A DNA stretch of 13,217 bases from Oxalobacteraceae bacterium (GCA_027485535.1 JAIXQV010000256.1:1-13217), one strand, 5' to 3'; shown: positions 5,821 to 13,217, counted from the stretch's first letter. Translations and numbers: made by a program. The notes: a model not told the origin generated them from the sequence alone.

Positions 5821-7131
5821 ATGCACCGCTGCCGGTACTCGGCGCTATTCTTGACCATGACCCCACGCTCTCCCCATCCCTCAGGCCGCTGGACTGGCTC
5901 GCAAGTACGTGATCTCGCGCGTTTCGTCGGCATTCGGCTGCGTGAAGAGCATTTGTTCGAGGTCGCTGGCAGCTTGACGTATACCACGGTGTTGGCGCTG
6001 GTGCCGGTGCTGACCATTGCGTTCGCGATCTTTACCACCTTCCCGCTGTTCACGACGTTTCGTGATTCACTCGAGACTTACTTCGTGCAGTCGCTGATGC
6101 CGAAAGGGATCGCCAACACCATACTCGATTACCTGACGCAGTTCTCCACCAAAGCCAGCCGCTTGTCGGCGGTGGGTGCGGTGTTCCTGATGGTGACTGC
6201 AATTCTGATGTTCAGCATGGTGGATCGCACCCTGAATCGGATCTGGCACGTGCGCGAGGCTCGCCCTTTACTACAGAGCCTGGTGGTGTATTGGGCGGTG
6301 ATTACGGTCGGGCCGCTATTACTCGGCGCATCGCTCACTGCTGCTTCCGAGTTTTTGCCACTGCTCGGCGGTACCAGTCGCCAGCCCTCATTACTTTATT
6401 CAAGTACCGCGCTGCTGCTGTCACTATTGTTGTCGACACTCGCGTTTGCGCTGTTATACCTGACGGTACCGAATCGTTTCGTTGATTGGCGCGAGGCACT
6501 GATTGGTGGGCTAGTCGCGGCGATTGCTTTCGAGATCGCGCGGCGGTTTTTTTCGTTCTCAATTTCATTTGGCGGCGGCTATCGTGCGATTTACGGCGCA
6601 CTCGCCGCTATTCCGGTGTTCCTGATCTGGATTTACCTGTTCTGGCTAATCACGCTGCTTGGTGCGGTGGTGGCAGCCGCAATACCCGCCATTCGTTACG
6701 AGCGCTGGTGGCACCGACCCGGCCCGGGCGATGCTTTTGTTGATTCGGTTGCACTGCTAAAGGTGTTGTTTGACGCCCGATCTGATCACGCAGCGGTTGA
6801 TGTGTGGGTGATTAGAGAGCGCACGCAGCTCGGCTTCGAGGAGACCGAGCGCCTTCTGCATAGAATGCTGGAAATGGGTTGGGTCGGGCGTATGCGACCA
6901 CAGCGATCCGTGGTGATCTCTCTACGCCGGCGTGCACAAGCCAAACATGACCGCTGGGTGTTGCTAGCGAACCCGGATAAGCTAACACTGGCTGAGGTGT
7001 TCAGGCTATTTGCATTTAGCCCTGCACCAGATTCACCACTATCTCAGCAAGTACTAACCCTGCTGAATCGTGATTTATCGGTATCCATCACGGATCATTT
7101 CAAAGCACTGCACGCAAAAGAAAATAGCTGA
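5821..7131 (+). CDS. yihY: YihY/UPF0761 family inner-membrane protein with C-terminal winged-helix-like domain
   Basis: A polytopic membrane protein of 436 residues from the first ATG. The N-terminal about 290 residues are the YihY core with six membrane helices and family landmarks 'LFEVAGSLTYTTVLALVPVLTIAFAIF', 'FSMVDRTLNRIWHV' and 'GGGYRAIYGALAAIPVFLIWIYLFWLITLLGAV'. The family was once called ribonuclease BN, but that activity belongs to another protein and the true role is unknown. About 130 cytoplasmic residues follow, with 'VIRERTQLGFEETERLLHRMLEMGWV', which resembles a winged helix. E. coli YihY (290 residues) lacks this extension, whereas long versions occur in betaproteobacteria. 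AGGCGG (5807-5812) 8 nt upstream supports 5821; ATG 5857 is an alternative. It diverges from wrbA with only 27 bp between starts. Its 3' end overlaps the convergent hydrolase gene by 37 bp. Confidence 0.88.
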   Translation: MHRCRYSALFLTMTPRSPHPSGRWTGSQVRDLARFVGIRLREEHLFEVAGSLTYTTVLALVPVLTIAFAIFTTFPLFTTFRDSLETYFVQSLMPKGIANTILDYLTQFSTKASRLSAVGAVFLMVTAILMFSMVDRTLNRIWHVREARPLLQSLVVYWAVITVGPLLLGASLTAASEFLPLLGGTSRQPSLLYSSTALLLSLLLSTLAFALLYLTVPNRFVDWREALIGGLVAAIAFEIARRFFSFSISFGGGYRAIYGALAAIPVFLIWIYLFWLITLLGAVVAAAIPAIRYERWWHRPGPGDAFVDSVALLKVLFDARSDHAAVDVWVIRERTQLGFEETERLLHRMLEMGWVGRMRPQRSVVISLRRRAQAKHDRWVLLANPDKLTLAEVFRLFAFSPAPDSPLSQQVLTLLNRDLSVSITDHFKALHAKENS

Positions 7132-7910
7132 TCAAGCACTTGATCCGGTTGTTCTGCCATCAGCGAATGGCCGCACGCTTCCAGCGTCACCGTCTTCGAC
7201 TGTTTCATCGCTGAGGAGAGTGACGTCGCTGCTTTGGCAGGTGTCATGATGTCTTTGCGGCCGAGCAGAAACAGAGTGGGGCAGCCAAGCGATATGGCTG
7301 CCTGTTCGCCGTTGCTGTAATCATTGCAGGCGGCGAAGTCGGTATAGAACACCTGCGCCGGGTTGATCTCTGATATTCGTTGCATCAGCCGACGACTACC
7401 ACCGTGCACATAAAAACCTGGACCCGGTGCAGAGGGCTTCTGCGCAATAGTAGAGTGTGACCAGATATTCACCATGTCAATCGCGACGGGTTCGCGCTCG
7501 CGCGATGTCTCCAGTAGCGCAGGTGAGACCCGCATCGGGTAGGCAGTACCGACCATCGCCAGCCCCTTGATGCGCTCAGGGCAACGCGCAGCGGCCTCCA
7601 GCGCGATGAGTGAGCCCATGCTGTGACCGATGAGAACCGCTTGCTTGACGTTTGTCGCATCGAGTACCTGATTCAACCAATCCGCCATCGCTTCCACCGA
7701 AGTCAGCGCATCGCCGCGGCTGCGACCATGCCCGGGCAGATCGACCGCCAGTACTGAGAATCCGTGATGAGCGAAGTAGCGGGTTTGTAAAATCCAGACC
7801 GAGTGATCATTCTGTGCGCCATGAATGAACACCGCAGTCGGTAGCGCGTTATTGAAGGGCTTGCCGCCGGTGTAGGCGTAGGCGCGCTGGTCGTTGATCG
7901 TGAGCTCCAT
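7095..7910 (-). CDS. Alpha/beta hydrolase
   Basis: A 271-residue alpha/beta-hydrolase-fold enzyme, probably cytoplasmic because no signal peptide is present. The oxyanion region 'FIHGAQNDHSVW' (28-39) and 'DLPGHGRS' (57-64) precede the nucleophile elbow 'GHSMGS' with S97. The acid is probably D220 in 'GRKDIMTP' and the base H248 in 'CGHSLMAEQPD', completing the triad. A cap domain lies at about 125-200. The substrate is unknown; this subfamily includes small-ester and lactone hydrolases. It is not MetX (homoserine O-acetyltransferase), which is larger and has a different elbow, although its neighbour uses O-acetylhomoserine. Its ATG lies one base after the metY stop (TGA-G-ATG), a strong sign of translational coupling. 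The 3' end overlaps the convergent yihY by 37 bp. Confidence 0.87.
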   Translation of the reverse strand: MELTINDQRAYAYTGGKPFNNALPTAVFIHGAQNDHSVWILQTRYFAHHGFSVLAVDLPGHGRSRGDALTSVEAMADWLNQVLDATNVKQAVLIGHSMGSLIALEAAARCPERIKGLAMVGTAYPMRVSPALLETSREREPVAIDMVNIWSHSTIAQKPSAPGPGFYVHGGSRRLMQRISEINPAQVFYTDFAACNDYSNGEQAAISLGCPTLFLLGRKDIMTPAKAATSLSSAMKQSKTVTLEACGHSLMAEQPDQVLDQLFSFACSALK

Positions 7911-7911
7911 C

Positions 7912-9222
7912 TCAGGCTCCCTTCTGCGCAGCTTTCAGCCCGCGTTTCAGATCATCGATCAGATCGTCCGCATCCTCTAGACCAACTGAGAGCCGCATCG
8001 TGCCCTCGGTAATGCCAGAAGCAGCTAGCTGCTCGTTCGGCACCCGGAAATGCGTCGTCGAGGCAGGATGAATCACCAATGACTTTGCATCACCGACATT
8101 CGCCAGATGCGAGAACACCTGCAGCGATTCGACAAAGCGCCGGCCCGCAGCACGATCACCTTTTAGCGAGAATGAGAATACGGCGCCGCAGCCGCGCGGT
8201 AGCAAGCGTGCGGCAAGTGCGTGATCGGGATGGTCGGGCAGCTCAGGGTAGGCCACCGATTCAATCGCCGGATGTGACACTAAAAACTCGACCACCTTGC
8301 GCGCATTGGCGACATGCTTTTCCATCCGCAGTGAGAGTGTCTCAATGCCTTGCAAAATTGTGAACGCATTATGCGGACTCATGACGGCGCCGAAGTCGCG
8401 CAGACCCTCACGTCGTGCACGTAATGCAAATGCAGCCACTGTCGATTCTTCGGAGAACACCATGCCATGAAACCCCTCATAAGGTTCGCATAGTTCTGCA
8501 AAGCGGCCAGTGGCTTCGTACGCGCGTTGCCAGTCGAAGCTACCGCCATCAATCAGCAAGCCACCGACGGCAGTGCCATGCCCACACAGAAACTTGGTGG
8601 CCGAATGGAATACCAGATCAGCACCGTGATCAAGGGGTTTGAGCAAGTAAGGCGTGGTAAAGGTGGAGTCCACCATCAGCGGCAGATGATGCTCATGCGC
8701 GATTGCGGCAACGCTATCTATATCCAGCACATCTAAGCCAGGGTTACCAAGGGTCTCTGCAAATAAAACCTTGGTGTTCGGGCGGATATTATTGCGCCAG
8801 GCATCCAGATCGCGCGGATCAATAAAAGTGGTCTCAATGCCGAACCGCCGCATGGTGTAGCCGAGCAAGTTTTGCGAGCCACCGTATAGCGCTCGTGAAG
8901 CCAGCACATGCGAGCCAGCCCCGGCAATGGTGGCTAGGCCAAGATGCAAGGCGGCTTGACCACTCGCAACCGCCAATCCGGCAACGCCGCCCTCGAGCGC
9001 CGCGATCCGTTCTTCAAGCACCGCATTGGTAGGGTTCGAGATACGCGAATACACGTGGCCCGAGCGCTCCATATTAAAAAGCGAGGCGGCATGATCTGAA
9101 TCACGAAACACAAACGAAGTTGACAGATAAATCGGCGTCGCGCGCGCACCGGTCGCCGGGTCTGGCGCACTGCCTGCGTGGAGCGAGAGGGTGTCGAAGC
9201 CGGGGTAGCGCGGATCGCTCAT
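7912..9222 (-). CDS. metY: O-acetylhomoserine sulfhydrylase (PLP-dependent)
   Basis: A cytosolic PLP enzyme of the Cys/Met metabolism family, predicted to make homocysteine from O-acetylhomoserine and sulfide in methionine synthesis. The 436 residues fit MetY (about 425-435) better than the shorter MetZ/MetB (about 390-400). Landmarks are 'YSRISNPT' (58-65, whose Tyr/Arg bind cofactor phosphate across the dimer), 'SGQAALH' (87-93), 'VDSTFTTPYLL' (184-194, D185 contacts the PLP ring), and 'HSATKFLCGHG' with Schiff-base K210. A MetY-like insert with 'EPYEGFHGMVF' follows. O-succinylhomoserine use cannot be excluded from sequence alone. The ATG at 9222 is preferred because GGAG sits 9 nt upstream. 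An in-frame TTG at 9237 is part of that ribosome site. It is co-transcribed with the downstream alpha/beta hydrolase. Confidence 0.92.
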   Translation of the reverse strand: MSDPRYPGFDTLSLHAGSAPDPATGARATPIYLSTSFVFRDSDHAASLFNMERSGHVYSRISNPTNAVLEERIAALEGGVAGLAVASGQAALHLGLATIAGAGSHVLASRALYGGSQNLLGYTMRRFGIETTFIDPRDLDAWRNNIRPNTKVLFAETLGNPGLDVLDIDSVAAIAHEHHLPLMVDSTFTTPYLLKPLDHGADLVFHSATKFLCGHGTAVGGLLIDGGSFDWQRAYEATGRFAELCEPYEGFHGMVFSEESTVAAFALRARREGLRDFGAVMSPHNAFTILQGIETLSLRMEKHVANARKVVEFLVSHPAIESVAYPELPDHPDHALAARLLPRGCGAVFSFSLKGDRAAGRRFVESLQVFSHLANVGDAKSLVIHPASTTHFRVPNEQLAASGITEGTMRLSVGLEDADDLIDDLKRGLKAAQKGA

Positions 9223-9231
9223 ACGGGCGGT

Positions 9232-9235
9232 CTCC
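9232..9235 (-). promoter_or_regulatory. Shine-Dalgarno GGAG that fixes the metY start
   Basis: On the minus strand GGAG lies 9 nt before the ATG at 9222. It overlaps the alternative TTG start (9235-9237), which is therefore unlikely to be used. Confidence 0.7.
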
Positions 9236-9258
9236 AAGGGAACAGAAAGGTTGCGGGC

Positions 9259-9264
9259 ATTATA
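9259..9264 (-). promoter_or_regulatory. Candidate -10 element (TATAAT) for metY
   Basis: A perfect TATAAT on the minus strand in the context CGCCTATAATGC. It would start transcription near 9252 and leave a leader of about 30 nt containing the GGAG. The -35 is poor. No methionine riboswitch could fit in so short a leader, so control, if any, would be by a protein or another route. Confidence 0.5.
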
Positions 9265-9350
9265 GGCGTTCGGGTCTGGCTTTTTCGAGATGAGTCGGCT
9301 ACATTGCTCAGATCCGGAGCATGCTTTGAATCGAACGTGGGGGTGGTGCC

Positions 9351-9800
9351 ATGAAGGTTTCAGACATATTGAAAGTTAAAGGCGATGTTCTTTACACTGC
9401 CACCCCGCAAATGCCGTTGCGTGATGCCATCAGCACCATGACGGCGAATGATATTGGCTCACTGGTTGTCATGCAGGATGGCCGAGTATGCGGCATGCTG
9501 AGCTTCCGGGAAGTGATGAACGCGATTGACGTTGATAGTGGTTCAATTCGTGAGGGCACGGTTGGCGCGCATATGGCCACCGACGTGGATGTGATCTCCC
9601 CTGATACGGATGTCAACGACATCCGCCGTCGGATGTTGGAGCGTCACTCGCGCTATGTGCCGGTGGTGGATGCGAGTGGCGTACTGCTGGGCGTGATGTC
9701 GTTTTACGATATCGCCAAGGCTGTGCTTGACGCGCAATCCTTCGAGAACAAGATGCTGAAAGCGTATATTCGACAATGGCCAGCGGAGACCGAGGAGTGA
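9351..9800 (+). CDS. CBS domain-pair protein
   Basis: The 149-residue protein consists of one Bateman module. CBS1 spans about 8-60, with 'DAISTMTANDIGSLVVMQDGRVCGMLSFREV' (25-55). CBS2 spans about 74-128, with 'DIRRRMLERHSRYVPVVDASGVLLGVMSFYDIAKAVLD'. Such modules bind adenine nucleotides, and stand-alone ones usually regulate a partner. The ligand and partner here are unknown. A G-rich stretch with GGTGG ends a few bases before the ATG. Its stop (TGA) overlaps a GTG that probably starts the following transporter gene, so the two are likely translated in a coupled way. An effect on that transporter is possible but unproven. Confidence 0.9.
   Translation: MKVSDILKVKGDVLYTATPQMPLRDAISTMTANDIGSLVVMQDGRVCGMLSFREVMNAIDVDSGSIREGTVGAHMATDVDVISPDTDVNDIRRRMLERHSRYVPVVDASGVLLGVMSFYDIAKAVLDAQSFENKMLKAYIRQWPAETEE
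9785..9788 (+). promoter_or_regulatory. Shine-Dalgarno GGAG favouring the GTG start of the MFS gene
   Basis: GGAG lies 8 nt before the GTG at 9797, which forms a 4-bp GTGA overlap with the CBS stop. The upstream in-frame ATG at 9776 has no comparable site at good spacing. Confidence 0.55.
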
Positions 9801-11143
9801 CGCAACCCGCAGCACCATCCTCTCAATTTGCATTACTGACCCAGCGTCGTTTCGCGCCTTTCTTTGGTGCGCAATTTCTTGGCGCTTTTAATGACAATCT
9901 GTTCAAGACGGCACTCGTCACTGCGATTACCTTTGACGCTGCCTCGTGGACGGATCTGAATGTTGGTTTACTCAATAACCTGATCGCCGGCCTGTTTATT
10001 CTGCCGTTTGTGCTGGCCTCGGCGACTGCGGGTCAAATTGCCGACAAGACCGACAAAGCATTTCTGATGCGTGCAGTGAAGCTGATGGAGATCGCCGTCA
10101 TGGTGATCGCGGCTTTTGGTTGGGCGATGCACAATTTATGGTTATTGGTTGCAGCGGTTGTCGGCATGGGCTTGCATTCGACGATCTTTGGCCCGGTCAA
10201 GCACTCCTATCTTCCGCAGCACTTGTCCAAGCAGGAGCTGATCGGTGGGAACGGTATGGTGCAAATGGGTACCTTCGTTGGCATCCTCACCGGACAGCTA
10301 CTGGGCGCTGCTGCAATGGCGCTCGGTGCCACCGGGGTCACGGTGATTGTGGTCGCAACGATTGCCGTTGCGGCGCTTGGCTTGCTGCTGACCCTGATGG
10401 TGCCGTCCTCCCCACCAGCGGCGCCTGATCTGGTCATCAGTCGCAATGTGTTCGCCGAAAGCGCACGTAACCTACGATTTTCTGCGGCGAACCGGGACGT
10501 GTTCATTGCCATGCTCGCTAATTCCTGGTTCTGGTTTTTTGGCGCGATGATTCTGGCGCAGTTTCCTGTATATGCCCGTGATGTTTTGCATGGTACGCCG
10601 GAAGTATTTGCGGTACTCCTGACTGCGTTCTCTGTAGGGATAGGCGCGGGCTCGTTGATGTGCGAGCGCTTGTCGGGCGGACGACTTCATCTCGGGCTGG
10701 TACCGATTGGTGCCTTCGGGCTCAGCCTGTTTGGCATTGATTTGTACTTTGCCAGCACGGCGACGATGACGGTGCAAGTATCGGCAGCCTCTTTGTTGTT
10801 GGGTGAGCAGTTTCGGATATTGCTGGATTGCTTTTTACTGGGCGCCTTTGGCGGCATCTATGTCGTGCCTTTGTTCGCGCTGATTCAGACGCGCTCCGAG
10901 CCTAGCCATTTGTCTCGCACCATCGGTGGCATGAATATTCTGAACGCGCTGTTCATGGTGGTGGCGGCATTGATCGCCATGGTGCTGTTGTCGATCGGGC
11001 TATCCGTGCCTGGTATTTTTCTGTTTACCGCCTTGGCTAACTTCGCGCTGCTGATTTTGCTGTGCGTGGTTCAGCCAGAGTATCTGCGGGATGCGCGTCG
11101 CTGGCTCAGCGAGCGTTTCGGCAGACAGCGGCTGGTAGAATGA
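9797..11143 (+). CDS. LplT-like major facilitator superfamily transporter
   Basis: A 12-helix inner-membrane carrier of 448 residues (455 if ATG 9776 is used). The N-terminal 'FAPFFGAQFLGAFNDNLFKTAL' is the hallmark of the lysophospholipid transporter LplT and its relatives. Other markers are 'GQIADKTDKAFLMRAVKLMEI' in the first cytoplasmic loop and 'HSTIFGPVKHSYLPQHL'. LplT flips lysophospholipids inward for re-acylation by Aas. No aas gene is adjacent and no acyltransferase domain is fused within this frame, so the substrate assignment is tentative. It sits between the CBS protein and aroC, all on the plus strand with tight spacing. The start at GTG 9797 is preferred for its ribosome site and 4-bp overlap. 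Confidence 0.85.
   Translation: MTQPAAPSSQFALLTQRRFAPFFGAQFLGAFNDNLFKTALVTAITFDAASWTDLNVGLLNNLIAGLFILPFVLASATAGQIADKTDKAFLMRAVKLMEIAVMVIAAFGWAMHNLWLLVAAVVGMGLHSTIFGPVKHSYLPQHLSKQELIGGNGMVQMGTFVGILTGQLLGAAAMALGATGVTVIVVATIAVAALGLLLTLMVPSSPPAAPDLVISRNVFAESARNLRFSAANRDVFIAMLANSWFWFFGAMILAQFPVYARDVLHGTPEVFAVLLTAFSVGIGAGSLMCERLSGGRLHLGLVPIGAFGLSLFGIDLYFASTATMTVQVSAASLLLGEQFRILLDCFLLGAFGGIYVVPLFALIQTRSEPSHLSRTIGGMNILNALFMVVAALIAMVLLSIGLSVPGIFLFTALANFALLILLCVVQPEYLRDARRWLSERFGRQRLVE
11136..11141 (+). promoter_or_regulatory. Candidate -10 element (TAGAAT) for aroC
   Basis: TAGAAT (five of six consensus bases) lies in the last codons of the MFS gene. It would start transcription near 11148, about 27 nt before the aroC ATG. 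No good -35 was found, so this is a weak call; read-through from upstream is equally plausible. Confidence 0.3.
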
Positions 11144-11174
11144 CGCCTTTATTTCAACTGCGGCGCGCGCATCT

Positions 11175-12254
11175 ATGTCCGGCAATACTTTCGGCACGCT
11201 GTTTACTGTCACCACTTTCGGCGAATCTCATGGCCCGGCCATCGGCTGCGTGATCGACGGCTGCCCGCCCGGCATGCCGTTAGATGAATCCGATATACAA
11301 CCCGATCTGGACCGTCGTCGGCCCGGTACCTCGCGTCATGTCACGCAGCGAAACGAGCCAGATGCCGTCGAGATTTTGTCTGGCGTGTACGAAGGGCTCA
11401 CTACCGGCACGCCGATTGCCTTATTGATTCGTAACCAGGATCAGCGCAGCCACGATTACGGCAATATCGTTGATCGTTTCCGACCGGGTCATGCGGACTA
11501 TACGTATTTTCATAAGTACGGCATCCGCGATCCGCGCGGAGGTGGTCGATCATCTGCGCGTCTGACTGCGCCGGTCGTGGGTGCGGCAGCCGTCGCCAAG
11601 AAATGGCTCAAGCAACACTACGGCACCGAGATTCACGGCTGCATGAGTCAACTCGGCGAGATTCCGATTCCTTTCGAATCTTGGGAGCATGTCGAGCACA
11701 ATCCGTTCTTTGCGGCCAATGCCGAGATCGTGCCGCAACTCGAGACCTACATGGATCAGCTGCGCAAGGCGGGCGACTCTTGTGGCGCACGAATCGATGT
11801 GGTGGCGCACAAGGTGCCGGTCGGTTTGGGTCAGCCGCTGTTCGATAAGTTAGACGCCGACATTGCTTACGCCATGATGGGCATTAATGCCGTGAAGGGT
11901 GTCGAGATTGGTGCAGGTTTTCGCTCGGTCGCGCAGAAGGGTACCGAGCATGGTGACGAGATCACGCCCGATGGTTTTCTCACGAATAACGCGGGCGGTG
12001 TACTCGGTGGTATTTCGTCGGGTCAGGACATCACGGTATCGATAGCGATCAAGCCAACCTCCAGCATTCGCACGCCACGTCGTTCAATTGATCGAGATGG
12101 GAATCCGGTGACGGTTGAGACCTTTGGTCGGCATGATCCCTGTGTCGGTATCCGTGCTACGCCCATCGCTGAGGCCATGCTGGCTTTAGTGCTGATGGAT
12201 CACGCGCTGCGGCATCGGGCGCAGTGCGGGGACACCCGAGCGCACGGTACTTGA
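11175..12254 (+). CDS. aroC: Chorismate synthase
   Basis: Catalyses the last shikimate-pathway step, 5-enolpyruvylshikimate-3-phosphate to chorismate, using reduced FMN; it is a cytosolic tetramer. The 359 residues are full length (E. coli has 361). Conserved blocks are 'TFGESHGPAIGCVIDGCPPG' (14-33, H19), the 'DRRRPGTSR' arginines (46-54), 'IRNQDQRSHDYGN' (85-97), 'FRPGHADYTYFHKYGIRDPRGGGRSSAR' (102-129, H106), the 'NNAGGVLGGISSGQDI' loop, and 'RHDPCVGIRATPIAEAMLALVLMDH' near the C-terminus. All expected landmarks are present, so it should be active. No strong Shine-Dalgarno precedes the ATG, but the start matches the invariant family N-terminus. It begins 31 bp after the LplT-like gene and is followed by a repeat-bearing gap and a second MFS gene. 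Confidence 0.97.
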   Translation: MSGNTFGTLFTVTTFGESHGPAIGCVIDGCPPGMPLDESDIQPDLDRRRPGTSRHVTQRNEPDAVEILSGVYEGLTTGTPIALLIRNQDQRSHDYGNIVDRFRPGHADYTYFHKYGIRDPRGGGRSSARLTAPVVGAAAVAKKWLKQHYGTEIHGCMSQLGEIPIPFESWEHVEHNPFFAANAEIVPQLETYMDQLRKAGDSCGARIDVVAHKVPVGLGQPLFDKLDADIAYAMMGINAVKGVEIGAGFRSVAQKGTEHGDEITPDGFLTNNAGGVLGGISSGQDITVSIAIKPTSSIRTPRRSIDRDGNPVTVETFGRHDPCVGIRATPIAEAMLALVLMDHALRHRAQCGDTRAHGT

Positions 12255-12267
12255 GCAGTGCTTTCTC

Positions 12268-12293
12268 TGGATCCCGGCATCCGCTGGGATGAC
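12268..12293 (-). repeat. Palindromic intergenic element, inverted copy
   Basis: ATCCCGGC (12271-12278) and GCTGGGAT (12283-12290) form an 8-bp stem with one G-U pair and a 4-nt loop. Read on the minus strand it starts GTCATCCC and ends GGGATCCA. This is the layout of the widespread GTCAnnCCnGC...GCnGGnn palindromic repeats of proteobacterial intergenic regions, and it matches the elements downstream. Confidence 0.65.
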
Positions 12294-12367
12294 TCACTCG
12301 TGCGGCGCAGAGAAATCAATTTGCATCGTGCTGCGGCAATAAAACAAATGACACCTTGGTTGATTTC

Positions 12368-12473
12368 GGGGTAACTCGTAGCATCACATCGTACTTAACT
12401 TCGTCACTCCGGCCGATGCCGGGGACACTCGTAACATCCCATTGGACTTAACTTCGTCACCCTGGCGCAGGCC
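12368..12473 (+). repeat. Two tandem 53-bp units, each with a GTCAC-type hairpin
   Basis: Units 12368-12420 and 12421-12473 have exactly the same length and align without gaps, with about 11 differences in 53 bases. Both share GGGG at the start, ACTCGTA, and the 15-mer ACTTAACTTCGTCAC. Each carries CnnnGGC-4nt-GCCGGGG at its end: a 7-bp stem with one G-U pair at 12408-12425, and at 12460-12478 one that can extend to 8 bp. The hairpins extend into the following GGGG, so a third GGGG closes the second hairpin. The mismatches largely keep pairing, suggesting the hairpin itself matters. Confidence 0.75.
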
Positions 12474-12500
12474 GGGGTCTAGACAATTTTCGTAAACTCA

Positions 12501-13217
12501 GTGACCTCCGGATCCAAGCCTCCTCAGTCGTTTAACTTCGCGCTGTTCTTCTTCGCTTACTACGGCTACGTTGGGGTTTTCTCGCCTTACGCCAGCTTGT
12601 ATTTCGCAGATAAGAACATCTCCGCGACGCAGATCGGCATTTTGATGTCGATGATGCAGGTGATGCGTATCTTCGGACCGAACCTGTGGGGCTGGGTGGC
12701 CGACCATACCCGGCGCCGCGTATTAGTACTGCGTCTGACCTCCATCGCTGCAGTCTGCGTATTCACCGGCATGTTCTGGGGTGAATCCTTTGCGTATTTT
12801 TTTGCACTGCTGATTTTGCTGAATCTGTTCACTAGTGCGCAAGGCCCACTATCTGAAGCGCAGATGCTATCGGCGATGCGCGGTGATTTAACCCACTATG
12901 GCCGATTGCGTTTATGGGGTTCAGTGGGTTTCATCGTCGCGGTGATGGTATCTGGGCAGTTGCTCGATGCATTCGGTATCGCATTGATGCCTGCGATTGC
13001 ACTACTGCTCTTATTGCTCGTGGTGGCGGCGGCCGCCGGCATGCGTGAAGAAGCCCAGCCGAGACATCCCCAAGCCATGCCTTCGGTGGGTGCGCTGTTG
13101 AAACAGCGCGAGGTGATTGCCTTCTTCGCTTCCACCTTCTTGATGGTGGCAGCGCATGCTGCGCTCTATGTGTACTACTCCTTGTACCTTGCACAAATTG
13201 GCTACAGCAAGACGGTG
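12501..13217 (+). CDS. MFS transporter, HcaT/PPP-like, 3' end beyond window
   Basis: An open frame of 239 codons with no stop before the window end. The visible part covers about seven membrane helices. It begins 'FNFALFFFAYYGYVGVFSPYASLYF', then 'QIGILMSMMQVMRIFGPNLWGWVADHTRRR', then 'YGRLRLWGSVGFIVAVMVSGQLLDAFG'. These motifs fit the MFS_1-like / phenylpropionate permease (HcaT) group. This gene follows aroC in many betaproteobacteria, but its substrate there is not established. GTG 12501 is the only reasonable start: an in-frame TAG lies at 12480-12482 and the next ATG is inside a membrane helix. No Shine-Dalgarno is obvious before it. The gene starts 28 bp after the 53-bp tandem repeat. 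Confidence 0.85.
   Translation, partial: MTSGSKPPQSFNFALFFFAYYGYVGVFSPYASLYFADKNISATQIGILMSMMQVMRIFGPNLWGWVADHTRRRVLVLRLTSIAAVCVFTGMFWGESFAYFFALLILLNLFTSAQGPLSEAQMLSAMRGDLTHYGRLRLWGSVGFIVAVMVSGQLLDAFGIALMPAIALLLLLLVVAAAAGMREEAQPRHPQAMPSVGALLKQREVIAFFASTFLMVAAHAALYVYYSLYLAQIGYSKTV

Larger units (their letters stand above)
12255..12500. other. Repeat-bearing intergenic region after aroC
   Basis: A 246-bp non-coding gap with three related palindromic elements, listed separately: one at 12268-12293 and two within a 53-bp tandem duplication at 12368-12473. The spacer 12294-12367 is AT-richer and shows nothing recognisable. No U-run follows any of the hairpins, so none is a canonical terminator. 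Confidence 0.7.

Noticed and set aside
7130..7145. Inverted repeat GATCAAG-CA-CTTGATC at the yihY stop, resembling paired FNR half-sites or a terminator
   Set aside because: The half-sites are in the wrong order for an FNR box (ATCAA before TTGAT). The loop is short, there is no T-run, and it lies inside the hydrolase coding end, so chance is likely.
9223..9237. TTG start for metY adding five residues
   Set aside because: The TTG abuts and overlaps the GGAG ribosome site that serves the ATG at 9222.
9776..9796. ATG 9776 as the start of the LplT-like gene
   Set aside because: Possible, but the GTG at 9797 has GGAG at 8 nt and a 4-bp overlap with the CBS stop. The seven extra residues add no family feature. 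It is kept only as an alternative.
12268..12293. Intrinsic terminator of aroC
   Set aside because: The stem is plausible but no T-run follows it, and its sequence matches a repeat family instead.

Overview
The window looks like an ordinary stretch of a betaproteobacterial chromosome, probably Burkholderiales or a near relative. The evidence is the moderate-to-high GC content, protein families closest to beta/gammaproteobacterial versions, and two gene orders that I recall as common in Betaproteobacteria: wrbA-DUF2069 diverging from a long yihY, and aroC followed by an HcaT-type MFS gene. I see no prophage, insertion sequence, CRISPR array, tRNA or rRNA.

Layout. Positions 37-855 (+) encode a complete ModE-type molybdate regulator. 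Positions 1058-1846 (+) encode a Crp/Fnr regulator with an FNR-like recognition helix but no iron-sulfur cysteines. Positions 2027-2812 (+) hold two small uncharacterised genes: an Ala/Pro-rich protein whose leader and early codons carry strong G5/C5 hairpins, and a winged-helix protein of ArsR type. A 14-bp tandem repeat and a possible 34-residue signal-like ORF follow. Positions 5793-2931 (-) form one tight operon: wrbA, a DUF2069 membrane protein, a D-2-hydroxyglutarate-dehydrogenase-like flavoprotein, and a secreted DUF4124 protein.

From 5821 (+) runs a YihY-family membrane protein with a C-terminal winged-helix-like domain. Its end overlaps the convergent alpha/beta hydrolase gene, which is the second gene of the metY operon (9222-7095, -). 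From 9351 (+) come a CBS-pair protein, an LplT-like MFS transporter whose start overlaps the CBS stop, aroC (chorismate synthase), a 246-bp gap with a family of palindromic repeats, and an HcaT-like MFS gene that runs off the window end.

Most genes serve core metabolism (methionine and chorismate synthesis, redox housekeeping, envelope transport) or regulation. I found no convincing new multi-gene system. The most unusual material is small: the G5/C5 leader at 1959-2079, the 53-bp tandem palindromic unit at 12368-12473, the 14-bp tandem repeat at 2815-2864, and a perfect TATAAT placed so close to the wrbA start that its mRNA may be leaderless.
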